Shown piece by piece: positions 35,006 to 44,320 of a stretch of DNA of 64,000 nucleotides. The notes beneath the pieces were generated by a model, which saw only the letters and a list, made by a program, of their open reading frames with translations, ran no database searches and was not told the origin of the DNA. The position numbers were made by a program, and so were the translations under genes. This DNA comes from Mogibacterium kristiansenii. Its GTDB lineage: Bacteria; Bacillota; Clostridia; Peptostreptococcales; Anaerovoracaceae. The number at the start of each line of letters is the position of its first letter. Position 1 is the stretch's first letter. The DNA lies in contig NZ_VUNA01000004.1 in NCBI RefSeq assembly GCF_009695905.1, forward strand, positions 86,555 to 150,554, written 5' to 3'.

Positions 35006-36068
35006 TTTTTTCCTCCTTTGCAGATACCCGGAACTGTCCGTCGGCCAGGCTGTCGTCCCGGCGAAAGCGGAAATTGAATTCCGGAAATTTTTGGGTAAAA
35101 TACTTTTTATTGTCGGCTTCATTACCTACCATATTAGAATACCATTTTCCGTTAGAAAATACATCAATTTTCTGTTTGTTTTCTGTTAAAGAATTGCCGG
35201 AAGCGTTGAGTTTCAATCGAATCAGCAGCGGCTCGATGCGTTCTCGGGCAATCGCCCCTTCCACCAGCTGGCGAAAGGCCGGGTGGTAGGTTCCGCCGTT
35301 AATGGCTCCGCCGTCGCCGATGAGCTCCGTGCTCTTCAGCCCCACTCGCATGATGGTAATATCGGACGCCTCTAGGATTTTGTACATTTCTTTTGTGCGA
35401 AGAACGGCCTCTTCTCGGCTCAGCGGGATGTACGTGCCCTGCCGGTATGCGTCATAGAGATCCGTTTCGTCCAGAACGATGGTGGGATACAGGCGCGCCA
35501 GCTGCGGCCGCAGACGGGCGGTTTCCCGTGCGGAATAGAGGCACTTCTCCATCGTATCGCCGGGCAGTCCAATCATCAGCTGAATTCCCAGCTCGAAACC
35601 GTAGTCTTGGATTCGTGAAACGGCGTCGTAGACCTGCTGCGCTGTATGGCCTCGGCGGCTTTGGCGGAGTACATCCTCATCGAAGGACTGCACGCCCAGC
35701 TCGATGGTATCCACGGAATATTCTTTCAGGTTGTCCAGGATCTCCGGGGTGATGTAGTCCGGCCGGGTGGACAGGTGAATCTTCTGAATTGCCCCCGCCC
35801 ACTTGTATTCCCGCGCCACTTCCAGGTAGGCCCGCTGTTCTTCCAACGGAATCCCCGTAAAACTCCCGCCGTAGAATGCGGCTTCCACTACCGGAACATC
35901 TTGCAGCGTGGTGAGCCAGGTGCGGATGGTGGTTCGCACATCCTCCGGGGTGACTGCCGCCGAGCGTGCGGTGATTTTCCGCTGGTTGCAGAAGATGCAG
36001 TCGTTGGGGCACCCTTTGTGAGGGATAAAAACAGGGATGATGGCGTGCTTCTTGTTCCGGCTAGCCAA
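34998..36068 (-). CDS. Elp3-like radical SAM protein
   Basis: A 356-residue radical SAM enzyme. The [4Fe-4S]-AdoMet motif is GCPNDCIFCNQR (C20, C24, C27). Then come YGGSFTGIP and SVDTIELGVQSFDEDVL, and an elongator-type IMIGLPGDT. The conserved order of motifs is like the Elp3/YhcC clan, but it lacks the C-terminal GNAT domain of true Elp3. The substrate is unknown and probably an RNA or protein. It overlaps ansA by 8 nt and the ACT gene by 8 nt, all in one operon. Confidence 0.82.
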   Translation of the reverse strand: MASRNKKHAIIPVFIPHKGCPNDCIFCNQRKITARSAAVTPEDVRTTIRTWLTTLQDVPVVEAAFYGGSFTGIPLEEQRAYLEVAREYKWAGAIQKIHLSTRPDYITPEILDNLKEYSVDTIELGVQSFDEDVLRQSRRGHTAQQVYDAVSRIQDYGFELGIQLMIGLPGDTMEKCLYSARETARLRPQLARLYPTIVLDETDLYDAYRQGTYIPLSREEAVLRTKEMYKILEASDITIMRVGLKSTELIGDGGAINGGTYHPAFRQLVEGAIARERIEPLLIRLKLNASGNSLTENKQKIDVFSNGKWYSNMVGNEADNKKYFTQKFPEFNFRFRRDDSLADGQFRVSAKEEKNG

Positions 36069-37074
36069 TGGTCAGCTCTCCCCGTAGGTCTGATTCTACC
36101 CAGTCGCGAACCTCGTTGGCAGTGAAGCCTTTGCTGAACAGGTACTGAAGCTTGGTGACCGTGGCCTCGGTGGTCATATTGCTGCCGCTGGCGGCACCGG
36201 CCCGGGCCAGTTCGGAGCTGGTCTCATAGGTGCCCAGACGAACGGTTCCCTGCATGCACTGCGTGCATACCACCACGGCGGTGTCGTTTTCGATAGCCTT
36301 GCTGATGAGCGGCGGAAGCTCCGAATCGTAGTTCGGAATGTTTCCGGTGCCGAAGGTTTCCAGAACCAGGGCCTGAAGATCCTTGTTGACGATTGGCGCA
36401 AAGAGATCGAAGTGAATTCCCGGGAACAATTTGATGACACCGATGGATGTGGGTTTCATCTCCGTTACCCGGAACGGTTCTTTTGGTTCCGGCAGGAAGC
36501 GGTTCGGGAAGTATTCAATGTCGATGCCGGCTTTGGCCAGTACCGGGTAGTTCGGGGAGGAGAATGCAATCAGTCCGTCCGCAGAGGTTTTGACAGCACG
36601 GTTTCCCCGAATCAGATGGTTGCCGAAATACAGGCATACCTCGTGGATGTCACTATTGGCCGCAATCATCAGGGAGGTGATCAGATTGTCCCGTCCGTCG
36701 GAACGGAGCTCGTACAGAGGAATCTGCGAACCGGTGAAGATGACCGGTTTCTTCAGACCTTCCAGCATGAAGGATAGGGCAGAAGCGCTATAGGCCATGG
36801 TGTCGGTGCCGTGGAGAATGACGAAGCCGTCGTAGCGCTCGTAGTTCTCTTTAATGGTGTTGGCCATCCGGTTCCACTGCACGTAGGTGATGTTGGACGA
36901 ATCCAGAAGCGGATCGTATTCGATGAGATCCCACTTCGGCATGGCATCGGAATACAGATCCCGAATCTTCTCCAGTTCGCCGGAAAAATATCCTTCCTTC
37001 GGCTGGTAGCCGTCCCGGGTCGGCACCATGCCGATGGTGCCGCCGGTGTAAATAATGCAGACTCTTTTGTTCAT
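36061..37074 (-). CDS. ansA: Type I L-asparaginase
   Basis: A 337-residue cytoplasmic asparaginase hydrolysing asparagine to aspartate and ammonia. The first motif is YTGGTIGM (9-16, nucleophile Thr12), the second HGTDTM (87-92, T89, D90), followed by TGSQIPL. Start at 37074 is preferred because GGAGG lies 5 nt upstream; the 37086 codon contains that site. It leads an operon with a radical SAM gene, an ACT protein and the PFL-family gene. Confidence 0.92.
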   Translation of the reverse strand: MNKRVCIIYTGGTIGMVPTRDGYQPKEGYFSGELEKIRDLYSDAMPKWDLIEYDPLLDSSNITYVQWNRMANTIKENYERYDGFVILHGTDTMAYSASALSFMLEGLKKPVIFTGSQIPLYELRSDGRDNLITSLMIAANSDIHEVCLYFGNHLIRGNRAVKTSADGLIAFSSPNYPVLAKAGIDIEYFPNRFLPEPKEPFRVTEMKPTSIGVIKLFPGIHFDLFAPIVNKDLQALVLETFGTGNIPNYDSELPPLISKAIENDTAVVVCTQCMQGTVRLGTYETSSELARAGAASGSNMTTEATVTKLQYLFSKGFTANEVRDWVESDLRGELTIG

Positions 37075-37142
37075 ACATTCCTCCAAATGTTTTATATAAT
37101 TAATAAATCAAACGAAAATAGCAGTGTGAATTATACACCGTA

Positions 37143-37178
37143 AAAATCTCTGCCCGGGTTCTGCGCCGGACAGAGATT
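37143..37178 (-). terminator. Terminator of the two-component operon
   Basis: AATCTCTG pairs with CAGAGATT with an inner CCGG/CCGG stem; read on the minus strand it ends TTTTTA just after the histidine kinase. Confidence 0.8.
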
Positions 37179-37184
37179 GAATTA

Positions 37185-38672
37185 TTATCCATGGGTTTTA
37201 TTTTTGCATTCGGTATCTGTCGGCTTTTTCACCGTATCCATTTCGAACCAGAAGTCGCTGCCCTGGCCTACCTTGCTTTTTACCCCGTAATTAGCATTGT
37301 GGAGTACCAGAATACCTTTGACGATGGAAAGCCCCAGGCCGGATCCTTCGATGCTCCGGTTCCGGTTCGCGCTGGTGCGGTAATACCGTTCCCATACGTG
37401 GGACAGTTCGTCGGAGGCGATGCCGTCGCCGTGGTCGATAACATCTACCCGGACCTTTTTGCCGATTCGCTTTACCTCCACGATCACCACCCGATCCTCA
37501 CCGCAATACTTAATGGCATTGGAGACGAAGTTGGACAGGACCTGTTTGATTTTCTCCTTGTCGCCGTAGACATAAGCCGCCTTGCACTTGTTCAGTCGGA
37601 TGTGGTATCCGTTCTGCTCGTTCAGCACCTTATAGGTAGCCACGATTTCCTCCGTCACTGCCACCAAATCGAAGATTTCCTTGTCCAGCTCCAGAGTGTT
37701 GGACTGAATCTTGGAGGCGGAAAGCATGTCGGATACCAGCTTGTTCAGCCGATCCGCTTCGGTGATGATGACCTTTAGGTGCTCCTTCCGCTTCTCCGGA
37801 TTATCACCGGAGATGTCGTTGATCATTTCCGCGTAGGATTTGATCATGGTGAGCGGAGTCTTCAGATCGTGGGACACATTGGCAATCAAATCCCGTTGAT
37901 AGAAGTCCGTCTTCTGCATTTCGTAGGAAGCGGTATTCAAGGTTCGGGCCAATTCGTTGGTCTCTGTGAACATGCCTCCGTTGAATTTCACGTTGTAGTT
38001 GCCGTGAGAAAGTTCCACGGCCGATTTGGTGATGTCCTTAATCGGTCGAGACAGCCTTCGGGCGATGAACAGTGCCAGCAGTGCGGCCACAATCAGGGCG
38101 ATGCAGCTGATGTATTTCAGCTGCAGCCGAAGGATGGATATGGTGGATTTCACCGGATACAAGGGGGCCACGATGAACAAAATGTTATTGCTGGGTGTGT
38201 CCCCGATGTAGGTGGCATAAATCAGTTTCCGGCTGTCCTTCTTCGTATCGTTAGCCACTAGGGAAACGGAATTCTTATTGCTCTTCTCCAAGCGGTCCCG
38301 CGCCGTGGATGTTTCGTAATCGTAGGCGATGGAAGATGGCCTGAAGTACGAACCGTTGTCAAAGACGCTGGTGCCGTTCGGAGTGTCCACCCGGATGAAA
38401 ATATCACTGGATGCAGAGGCGTTGAGCGCCAGATTCTTGAATTGCCCGTCGTCCTGCAGAAACTCGTTCTTCAGAAGAGCAGCGGTATGCTCCGTTTCCT
38501 GAACCTTCATCTGTTCAAAATAATGGGTCATGAAGAAGCTCTGGAGCGACCAAATCAGCATAATCAATACGGCTGCAAAAGTGAAGAAGTACAGCAGCAT
38601 GACGGTTCGGATGCTGTTAAGATCAAACTTATTCTGCTGATTCTTTTCCTTTCTTGCTGTCGTCGTATTCAA
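37185..38672 (-). CDS. Sensor histidine kinase
   Basis: A 495-residue membrane kinase: cytoplasmic N-terminus, membrane helix at about 23-45, an extracytoplasmic domain to about 183, a second helix (SCIALIVAALLALFIA), HAMP-like RRLSRPIKDITKSAVELSHG (205-224), HisKA with H268 in NVSHDLKTPL, and HATPase (NFVSNAIKYC, DHGDGIA, GSGLGLSIVKG). The stimulus is unknown. The start overlaps the upstream response-regulator gene by 44 nt, a translationally coupled pair. Confidence 0.92.
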   Translation of the reverse strand: MNTTTARKEKNQQNKFDLNSIRTVMLLYFFTFAAVLIMLIWSLQSFFMTHYFEQMKVQETEHTAALLKNEFLQDDGQFKNLALNASASSDIFIRVDTPNGTSVFDNGSYFRPSSIAYDYETSTARDRLEKSNKNSVSLVANDTKKDSRKLIYATYIGDTPSNNILFIVAPLYPVKSTISILRLQLKYISCIALIVAALLALFIARRLSRPIKDITKSAVELSHGNYNVKFNGGMFTETNELARTLNTASYEMQKTDFYQRDLIANVSHDLKTPLTMIKSYAEMINDISGDNPEKRKEHLKVIITEADRLNKLVSDMLSASKIQSNTLELDKEIFDLVAVTEEIVATYKVLNEQNGYHIRLNKCKAAYVYGDKEKIKQVLSNFVSNAIKYCGEDRVVIVEVKRIGKKVRVDVIDHGDGIASDELSHVWERYYRTSANRNRSIEGSGLGLSIVKGILVLHNANYGVKSKVGQGSDFWFEMDTVKKPTDTECKNKTHG

Positions 38673-39333
38673 ATTTGTATCCTACTCCTCTCAACGTTAC
38701 AATGAAATTTCGATACGGTCCCAGGTTGTTCCGCAGATTCTTGATATGGGTATCGATGGTGCGGTCGTCGCCAAAGAAGTCGTATCCCCAGATGTCGGAA
38801 AGAAGCTTGTCTCTGGACAATGCAATATTCTTATTCTGAATCAGGTAGAAGAGAAGGTCGTATTCCTTCGGGGTCAGGTTGACCCGTTCACCGTCTACGG
38901 TAATGGTGCGGGCGGCAAAGTTCACTTCCAGTCCGTCGAACTTCATTACCTGGGCGCTGTTGTTCTCGGAACCGCTCTTCCGCTGCAGGACCGCATTCAC
39001 CCGAGCCATCAGTTCCTTCGGGCTGAATGGCTTGACCACATAATCGTCGATGCCCAGCTCAAAGCCGAACAGCTTGTCGTATTCTTCCCCTCTGGCGGAG
39101 AGCATGATTACCGGGATATCCTTGATCTTCTTGATTTCCTTCACGGAGCTGAATCCATCCAGCTTCGGCATCATCACATCCATGATAATCAAATCGTAAT
39201 CGTTGAGCTTGCAGAGACCGATGGCACTCATGCCGTCGGCTGCTTCGGTCACCTCATATCCGCTGAACTCAGCGTATTCTTTGATGACCTCACGGATCTT
39301 ATCTTCGTCGTCCACTACGAGTAATTTCTTCAT
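38629..39333 (-). CDS. OmpR-family response regulator
   Basis: A 234-residue regulator: receiver domain with D8, D9, phospho-acceptor D52 (IIMDVMMP) and K101 (VVKPFSPKEL), then a winged-helix DNA-binding domain from about 130 (VNLTPKEYDLLFYLIQNKN and WGYDFFGDDRTIDTHIKNLR). Cognate to the kinase encoded immediately downstream. Regulon unknown. Good AAAGGAGA upstream of the ATG. Confidence 0.93.
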   Translation of the reverse strand: MKKLLVVDDEDKIREVIKEYAEFSGYEVTEAADGMSAIGLCKLNDYDLIIMDVMMPKLDGFSSVKEIKKIKDIPVIMLSARGEEYDKLFGFELGIDDYVVKPFSPKELMARVNAVLQRKSGSENNSAQVMKFDGLEVNFAARTITVDGERVNLTPKEYDLLFYLIQNKNIALSRDKLLSDIWGYDFFGDDRTIDTHIKNLRNNLGPYRNFIVTLRGVGYKFEYDDSKKGKESAE

Positions 39334-39509
39334 TCAAGTTTCTCCTTTCAGTATTCCGGCAGTCCCTTTTATTATAAGAGATTGCGCCATTGAAAAACTG
39401 TAAAAATTATATCACAGAAATGTGAAAGATGATAGAATAACAACTGATAAGTATATGTTTCCCCGTCCCGAAAAGTACCGCTTGCGGCAATAAAAAGCGA
39501 GAAATGCAG

Positions 39510-39538
39510 TTGACATATATACAGCATGATGGTAAAAT
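39510..39538 (+). promoter_or_regulatory. Upstream promoter of carD
   Basis: TTGACA (39510-39515), 17 nt, TAAAAT (39533-39538). Confidence 0.72.
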
Positions 39539-39551
39539 AATAAATTTTTAC

Positions 39552-39580
39552 TTGCAAATATTTTTGCCTCGGGATATAAT
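39552..39580 (+). promoter_or_regulatory. Downstream promoter of carD
   Basis: TTGCAA (39552-39557), 17 nt, TATAAT (39575-39580), placing a transcription start about 23 nt before the ATG. Confidence 0.75.
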
Positions 39581-39609
39581 AACAGTGTGTCGAAAAAAGG
39601 AGAGGCGAT

Positions 39610-40083
39610 ATGTTTCAGGTTGGCGAGAAAATAGCATATCCGATGTACGGAGCCGGAACGATTACAGATATTGTCGAGAAAGAAGTGTTGGGCGAAATTC
39701 ACAAATATTACGATGTGAACCTGCCGCACAGCAAGATGACGGTCCTGATTCCGGTGGAAAGTTCTGCGCGGGTTGGCGTGCGCAGAATTATTACTGCGGA
39801 AGATTTTCCGACAGTCTTTAAGCTGCTGGGCGAAGAGGCGGAAGCGATGCCGGCGAATTGGAATCGTCGATACCGCTTGAATATGGATCGGCTGAAAACC
39901 GGGGAAATCGAGGAAGTCGCTTCGGTTGTTCGAAATTTAGTGCGAAGCGATCGAAAGAAGTCCCTCTCCACCGGAGAGAAGAAGCTCCTGGGCACGGCAA
40001 AGCAGATTCTGGAAAGCGAGCTGATGCTGGCGGGAAATTATACAATGGAAGAAGCAGATGAACTGGTCGAATCCCACATATAA
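39610..40083 (+). CDS. CarD-like RNA polymerase-binding regulator
   Basis: A 157-residue protein with an N-terminal Tudor-like RNAP-interacting domain (FQVGEKIAYPMYGAGTITDI) and a helical C-terminal DNA-binding region (LSTGEKKLLGTAKQILESEL). CarD stabilises the open complex at certain promoters. The upstream AAAGGAGAGGCG fixes the start. Two tandem sigma-A promoters precede it, and the isoprenoid gene ispDF follows in the same direction. Confidence 0.88.
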   Translation: MFQVGEKIAYPMYGAGTITDIVEKEVLGEIHKYYDVNLPHSKMTVLIPVESSARVGVRRIITAEDFPTVFKLLGEEAEAMPANWNRRYRLNMDRLKTGEIEEVASVVRNLVRSDRKKSLSTGEKKLLGTAKQILESELMLAGNYTMEEADELVESHI

Positions 40084-40161
40084 CCGAGAACGGTATATGG
40101 CCGGAAACGACCGGTTTTTATATATGAATACTTTTAGAAAAATATCTTGAGGGAGAAAACG

Positions 40162-41355
40162 ATGAACATTGGAATCGTAGTTGCGGCGGGAAAAGGAACC
40201 CGCATGAACGCGGAGGTGCCGAAGCAGATGCTGCCGTATCGGGACAGCACTGTTTTGGAGTGCGCCGCGCGGCCGTTTGCGGAACATCCGGATATCGACG
40301 AAATCGTCATCGTCACGCCGGAGGACGGTACGAATGCGGATTTTTACCTAAAAACAGCCCGCGCCCTGCAGGAGGTTTCCGGCAAGGCGGTGCGGCTGAC
40401 GAAGGGCGGAAAGGAACGAAGCGACTCCGTCCGGGCCGGGCTGGATATGTGCGGAAATATTTGCAGAGAGAAAGGAATTTCGGAAAGTTCCGTGAAGGTG
40501 CTGATTCACGATGGTGCTCGAGCGGACCTGACGACCGGAATCATTGACCGAAACTTAAAGGGTCTGGATCGGTGGGATGCGGTATGTACTGCGGTTCCGT
40601 CGGTAGATTCCATGCGGATTATTCCGGATACCGACTTGAACTCGTTATTTATTTATCCTATAATGGACAGTAAAGTTATTGAGAGAAGGCGCATGTTTTG
40701 CGTTCAGACGCCTCAAAGCTTTCGGCTGGATGTGATTCGCCGGGCCTACGATGTTGCGAGACAGAAGGGATATTCCGGTACCGATGATGCATCCGTCGCG
40801 GAATTGGCGGGCATCTCCGTGGTCCTTGTGGAGGGAGAGTACGCCAACCGAAAAATAACGACCAAAGAGGACATTTCTATGGAAATCAGAACAGGAAACG
40901 GTTACGATGTACACCGCCTTGTCCCGGACAGAAACCTGATATTGTGCGGGACTCCGGTCCCCAGCAAATTGGGACTTCTGGGACATTCCGATGCGGACGT
41001 AGCGACGCACGCATTGATGGATGCCCTGCTGGGAGCTGCGGGAAAAGGAGATATTGGAAAACATTTTCCGGATACCGATGAGAAATATCGGGGAGCGGAC
41101 AGCATAGAGCTGCTCCGGGAGGTAATCCGGATTATCGGCGACTACCGGGTTGTCAACGTGGATGTGACAATTATTTGTGAGAAGCCGAAGCTGGCACCTC
41201 ATATAGAAGCCATGAAAGAGAATCTCGCCCGGGCGATGAATGTTTCCGAGGGACAGGTGAATGTAAAAGCCACCACCACGGAGAAGCTGGGCTTTACGGG
41301 ACGGGAAGAAGGTATTGCGGCAATAGCGAGCTGCACGATTGAAGGGAGACAATAG
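40162..41355 (+). CDS. ispDF: Bifunctional IspD/IspF
   Basis: A 397-residue fusion. Residues 1-239 are IspD, which activates methylerythritol phosphate with CTP (IGIVVAAGKGTRMNAEVPKQ at 3-22; HDGARAD). Residues from M240 are IspF, the cyclodiphosphate synthase (GYDVHRLV, GHSDADVATHALMDALLGAA, EKLGFTGREEGIAA), including the metal-binding Asp/His. The preceding TTG (40147) is not the start; the GAGGGAG site lies after it. IspE is elsewhere in the window, so three MEP steps are within 15 kb. Confidence 0.93.
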   Translation: MNIGIVVAAGKGTRMNAEVPKQMLPYRDSTVLECAARPFAEHPDIDEIVIVTPEDGTNADFYLKTARALQEVSGKAVRLTKGGKERSDSVRAGLDMCGNICREKGISESSVKVLIHDGARADLTTGIIDRNLKGLDRWDAVCTAVPSVDSMRIIPDTDLNSLFIYPIMDSKVIERRRMFCVQTPQSFRLDVIRRAYDVARQKGYSGTDDASVAELAGISVVLVEGEYANRKITTKEDISMEIRTGNGYDVHRLVPDRNLILCGTPVPSKLGLLGHSDADVATHALMDALLGAAGKGDIGKHFPDTDEKYRGADSIELLREVIRIIGDYRVVNVDVTIICEKPKLAPHIEAMKENLARAMNVSEGQVNVKATTTEKLGFTGREEGIAAIASCTIEGRQ

Positions 41356-41357
41356 AA

Positions 41358-43097
41358 ATGAAATTATCCAAGAGACATCTGAAGACATTGAGAGAAGCAC
41401 CGAAGGAAGCGGAACTGGTCAGCCATCAGCTGCTGATTCGTGCCAACCTGGTTCGCAAGGTAGCAGCGGGAATCTATGAATTCATGCCGCTGGGATACCG
41501 TTCCCTTCGGAAGGTGGAGAATATCGTCCGGGAGGAACTGGACCGCATCGGCGATCAGGAAATCCTGATGCCGGGACCGAATCCGGCCGAACTGTGGAAG
41601 GAATCCGGCAGATGGTATGCATACGGACCGGAACTGTGGAGAATCAAGGACAGAAACGGAAGAGACTTCTGCCTTGGACCGACGCATGAGGAGACCGTAA
41701 CGGATATCGCACGGAACGAATTCTCTTCCTACAGAGAGCTTCCGCAGACCCTGTACCAGATTCAGTGGAAGTACAGAGACGAAGCTCGTCCAAGATACGG
41801 GCTGCTGCGTTCCAGAGAGTTCCTGATGAGCGACGGATATTCCTTCGACAGAGATGAAGCGGGAATGGATGTCAGCTACATGAACGAGTACGGTGCTTAT
41901 GAGAGAATCTTCACTCGCTGCGGACTGGACTACAGAATTGTAGAAGCGGACAACGGCCCAATCGGTGGAAGCCGTTCTCACGAATTCTCCGCACTGTCTA
42001 ACGTGGGAGAGAGTGAACTGGCACACTGTCCGGAATGCGGATATGCGGCAACGCTGGAGAGAGCGGAATGCGTAGATGATGAACCGGTTCAGGAAGAGAT
42101 GGAAGAACTGAAGAGCGTATATACTCCGGGAACCAAGACCATCGAGGACGTATGCAACTACCTCCACATGGATGTGAAGAAGTCCATCAAGGCGCTGATG
42201 TTCGTTACCTACGACGATGAACTGAATCCGGCAGAGTACGTATGCGCTTTCGTTCGCGGTGACCGTGAAGTGAACATGATTAAGCTGGTAAATGCACTGG
42301 GCATTCCGGAACACTACATCGAATTCGCCAATGAGGACGAGATGGGTGCAACCACCGGTTGTGTCGGCGGATTCACCGGTCCGGTAGGACTGCAGAACTG
42401 CAAGATTGTAGTGGATAGCGAACTGGTAGGAACCGTGAACATGTGTGCCGGTGCGAACAAGGAAGACCACCACATGACCGGCGTATGTTACGGAAGAGAT
42501 TACAAGGGCGACATCGTAACGGATATCAAGGTTCTGAAAGAGGGCGAGCGCTGCCCGAAGTGCGGAAAACCGATTATCGAGCATAGCAGAGGTATCGAGG
42601 TTGGACAGATTTTCAAGCTGGGAACCAAGTACTCCGAATCCATGAAGACATTCTACAAGGATGAGAACGGAAACGACTGCGTATACCAGATGGGTTGCTA
42701 CGGCATCGGCATCACCCGTACCCTGCAGGCAATCATCGAGCAGCACAACGATGAAGACGGCATTATCTGGCCGATTTCCGTTGCGCCGTATCACGTAATG
42801 ATTACCGTAATCAATCCGCAGGATGAAACCCAGATGAATCTGGCCGACAAGATTGAGGAAGAGCTGGAGAAGGCCGGTGTGGAAGTTCTGTGCGATGACA
42901 GAGATGAGAGACCGGGCGTGAAGTTCAAGGATGCGGATTTGCTGGGACTGCCGATTCGAATCACCGTCGGAAAGAAAGCCGGCGAGGGTGTTGTGGAGTA
43001 TAAGCTGAGAAGAGAAGGGGAGATGACCCTGAAGTCTGCAGAAGATGCGACAAAGGATGCCATCGATCTGGTAAATGCGGAGAGATTTGGACTGTAA
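41358..43097 (+). CDS. proS: Prolyl-tRNA synthetase
   Basis: A 579-residue bacterial-type (INS domain) class II synthetase. Motif 1 includes MPLGYRSLRKVE, motif 2 YRDEARPRYGLLRSREFLMSD and motif 3 CYGIGITRTLQAIIEQH; the insertion domain is between about 220 and 390, and the anticodon-binding domain follows. Length is standard. The ATG is 2 nt after ispDF. It precedes two chromate-transporter genes. Confidence 0.95.
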   Translation: MKLSKRHLKTLREAPKEAELVSHQLLIRANLVRKVAAGIYEFMPLGYRSLRKVENIVREELDRIGDQEILMPGPNPAELWKESGRWYAYGPELWRIKDRNGRDFCLGPTHEETVTDIARNEFSSYRELPQTLYQIQWKYRDEARPRYGLLRSREFLMSDGYSFDRDEAGMDVSYMNEYGAYERIFTRCGLDYRIVEADNGPIGGSRSHEFSALSNVGESELAHCPECGYAATLERAECVDDEPVQEEMEELKSVYTPGTKTIEDVCNYLHMDVKKSIKALMFVTYDDELNPAEYVCAFVRGDREVNMIKLVNALGIPEHYIEFANEDEMGATTGCVGGFTGPVGLQNCKIVVDSELVGTVNMCAGANKEDHHMTGVCYGRDYKGDIVTDIKVLKEGERCPKCGKPIIEHSRGIEVGQIFKLGTKYSESMKTFYKDENGNDCVYQMGCYGIGITRTLQAIIEQHNDEDGIIWPISVAPYHVMITVINPQDETQMNLADKIEEELEKAGVEVLCDDRDERPGVKFKDADLLGLPIRITVGKKAGEGVVEYKLRREGEMTLKSAEDATKDAIDLVNAERFGL

Positions 43098-43099
43098 TT

Positions 43100-43645
43100 G
43101 TGTTAGAGCTTTTTATAACATTCTTTAAACTGGGATTATTTACGATTGGCGGCGGTGTGGCGATGATACCGATTCTTCAGAACATCGCCGTCAACGAAAA
43201 GAAGTGGTTCACGGCAGAGGAAGCGCTGGATGTCATATCCGTCTGCCAGAGCCTCCCCGGTGTTATTGCAATTAACATGGCAACATACGTGGGATTCAAG
43301 CGAAAGGGTTTGCTTGGATCCCTTGTTTCGACTGTGGGGGTTGTGCTTCCTTCTTTTGTCGTGATTATTTTGGTGGCCAAAGGCCTGTCCGCCTTCGGAG
43401 ATAATCCGTACGTGATGGGTGCGTTGGGCGGCCTTCGGGCGGCCGCCATGGGACTGGTGATGATTGCGGTATATTCCATTGCTAAGGGCGTCATCAAGGA
43501 TTGGTTTTCCGGGATTTCCTCCCTGGCGGGGATTCTGCTGATCGAATTTACGAATATGAGTGTGGTGCTGATTGTACTCCTGTTTCTTGTGACCGGAATT
43601 CTTCGGTCGCTTTGGAACACTCGCCGGGAAGGAGTCTTGAAATGA
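43100..43645 (+). CDS. Chromate transporter half (CHR family, first)
   Basis: A 181-residue membrane protein with FTIGGGVAMIPILQ, characteristic of the CHR family, and PGVIAINMATYVGFKRKG in the mid portion. The short CHR proteins function as pairs. The start is a GTG at 43100 with only GAGAG upstream, apparently coupled to the proS stop. It is overlapped by 4 nt by its partner. Confidence 0.82.
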   Translation: MLELFITFFKLGLFTIGGGVAMIPILQNIAVNEKKWFTAEEALDVISVCQSLPGVIAINMATYVGFKRKGLLGSLVSTVGVVLPSFVVIILVAKGLSAFGDNPYVMGALGGLRAAAMGLVMIAVYSIAKGVIKDWFSGISSLAGILLIEFTNMSVVLIVLLFLVTGILRSLWNTRREGVLK

Positions 43646-44220
43646 TTTTCGCAAAACTATTCTGGGCATTCTTCAAAATTGGCGCTGTGGGGTTCGGCGG
43701 CGGCATGGCCATCGTGGGCATGATCTACGATACCATCCGGGGATTTGTGTCCATGACCCCGTCCCAATATGCGGACATCGTGGCGATTGCACAGGTCACG
43801 CCGGGACCGGTAGCGGTGAACACGGCCACCTATGTGGGGTATCAGACGGCGGGAATGCCGGGGTCCCTCGTAGCCACGCTGGGGGTTGCCACACCTGCTT
43901 TTATCCTTGTAGCCATCGTCGCCAGCATGATTGATCGCTACAAGCAGAGCCGAATCGTTCAAGGAGCGCTGGAGGGAATTCGGCCCGCGACGGTGGGCAT
44001 GATTTTTACCGCGGCCCTTACCATCTGCCGGCCGGCCGTCGAAGCGGAGCATCCTTTAGGGGGGAGCATTTCCGCCATTTCCGGTATTTTACCGGGACAC
44101 ATTGACGGAATTGCCATCCTGATGTGCGCCGCCACCGTCCTGCTGATCAAGAAGTTCCACGTAAACGCAATATACGTATTGCTGATTATGGGATGCATTG
44201 GTGCAGTAGTTGGTGTATAA
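43642..44220 (+). CDS. Chromate transporter half (CHR family, second)
   Basis: A 192-residue partner with FKIGAVGFGGGMAIVGMI and TPGPVAVNTATYVGYQTAG, the same motifs as its neighbour. It starts inside the previous gene's stop (ATGA). Despite the name, many CHR pairs in anaerobes have other anion substrates. The start at 43642 is used; an upstream extension of the frame has no support. Confidence 0.82.
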   Translation: MIFAKLFWAFFKIGAVGFGGGMAIVGMIYDTIRGFVSMTPSQYADIVAIAQVTPGPVAVNTATYVGYQTAGMPGSLVATLGVATPAFILVAIVASMIDRYKQSRIVQGALEGIRPATVGMIFTAALTICRPAVEAEHPLGGSISAISGILPGHIDGIAILMCAATVLLIKKFHVNAIYVLLIMGCIGAVVGV

Positions 44221-44320
44221 TTTAATGGACCGGATTTTGAATCGGGTGATGGAGACTGCCCGAAATTGTTTTTAACCGAATGGGAACCGCCGGAGAGATT
44301 TGGCGGGGAAAGGGGAACCG

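Noticed and set aside
44221..44320. T-box leader for cysS
   Set aside because: AATGGGAACCGCCGG resembles the T-box sequence but is a poor match, and no complete stem I and terminator were seen.
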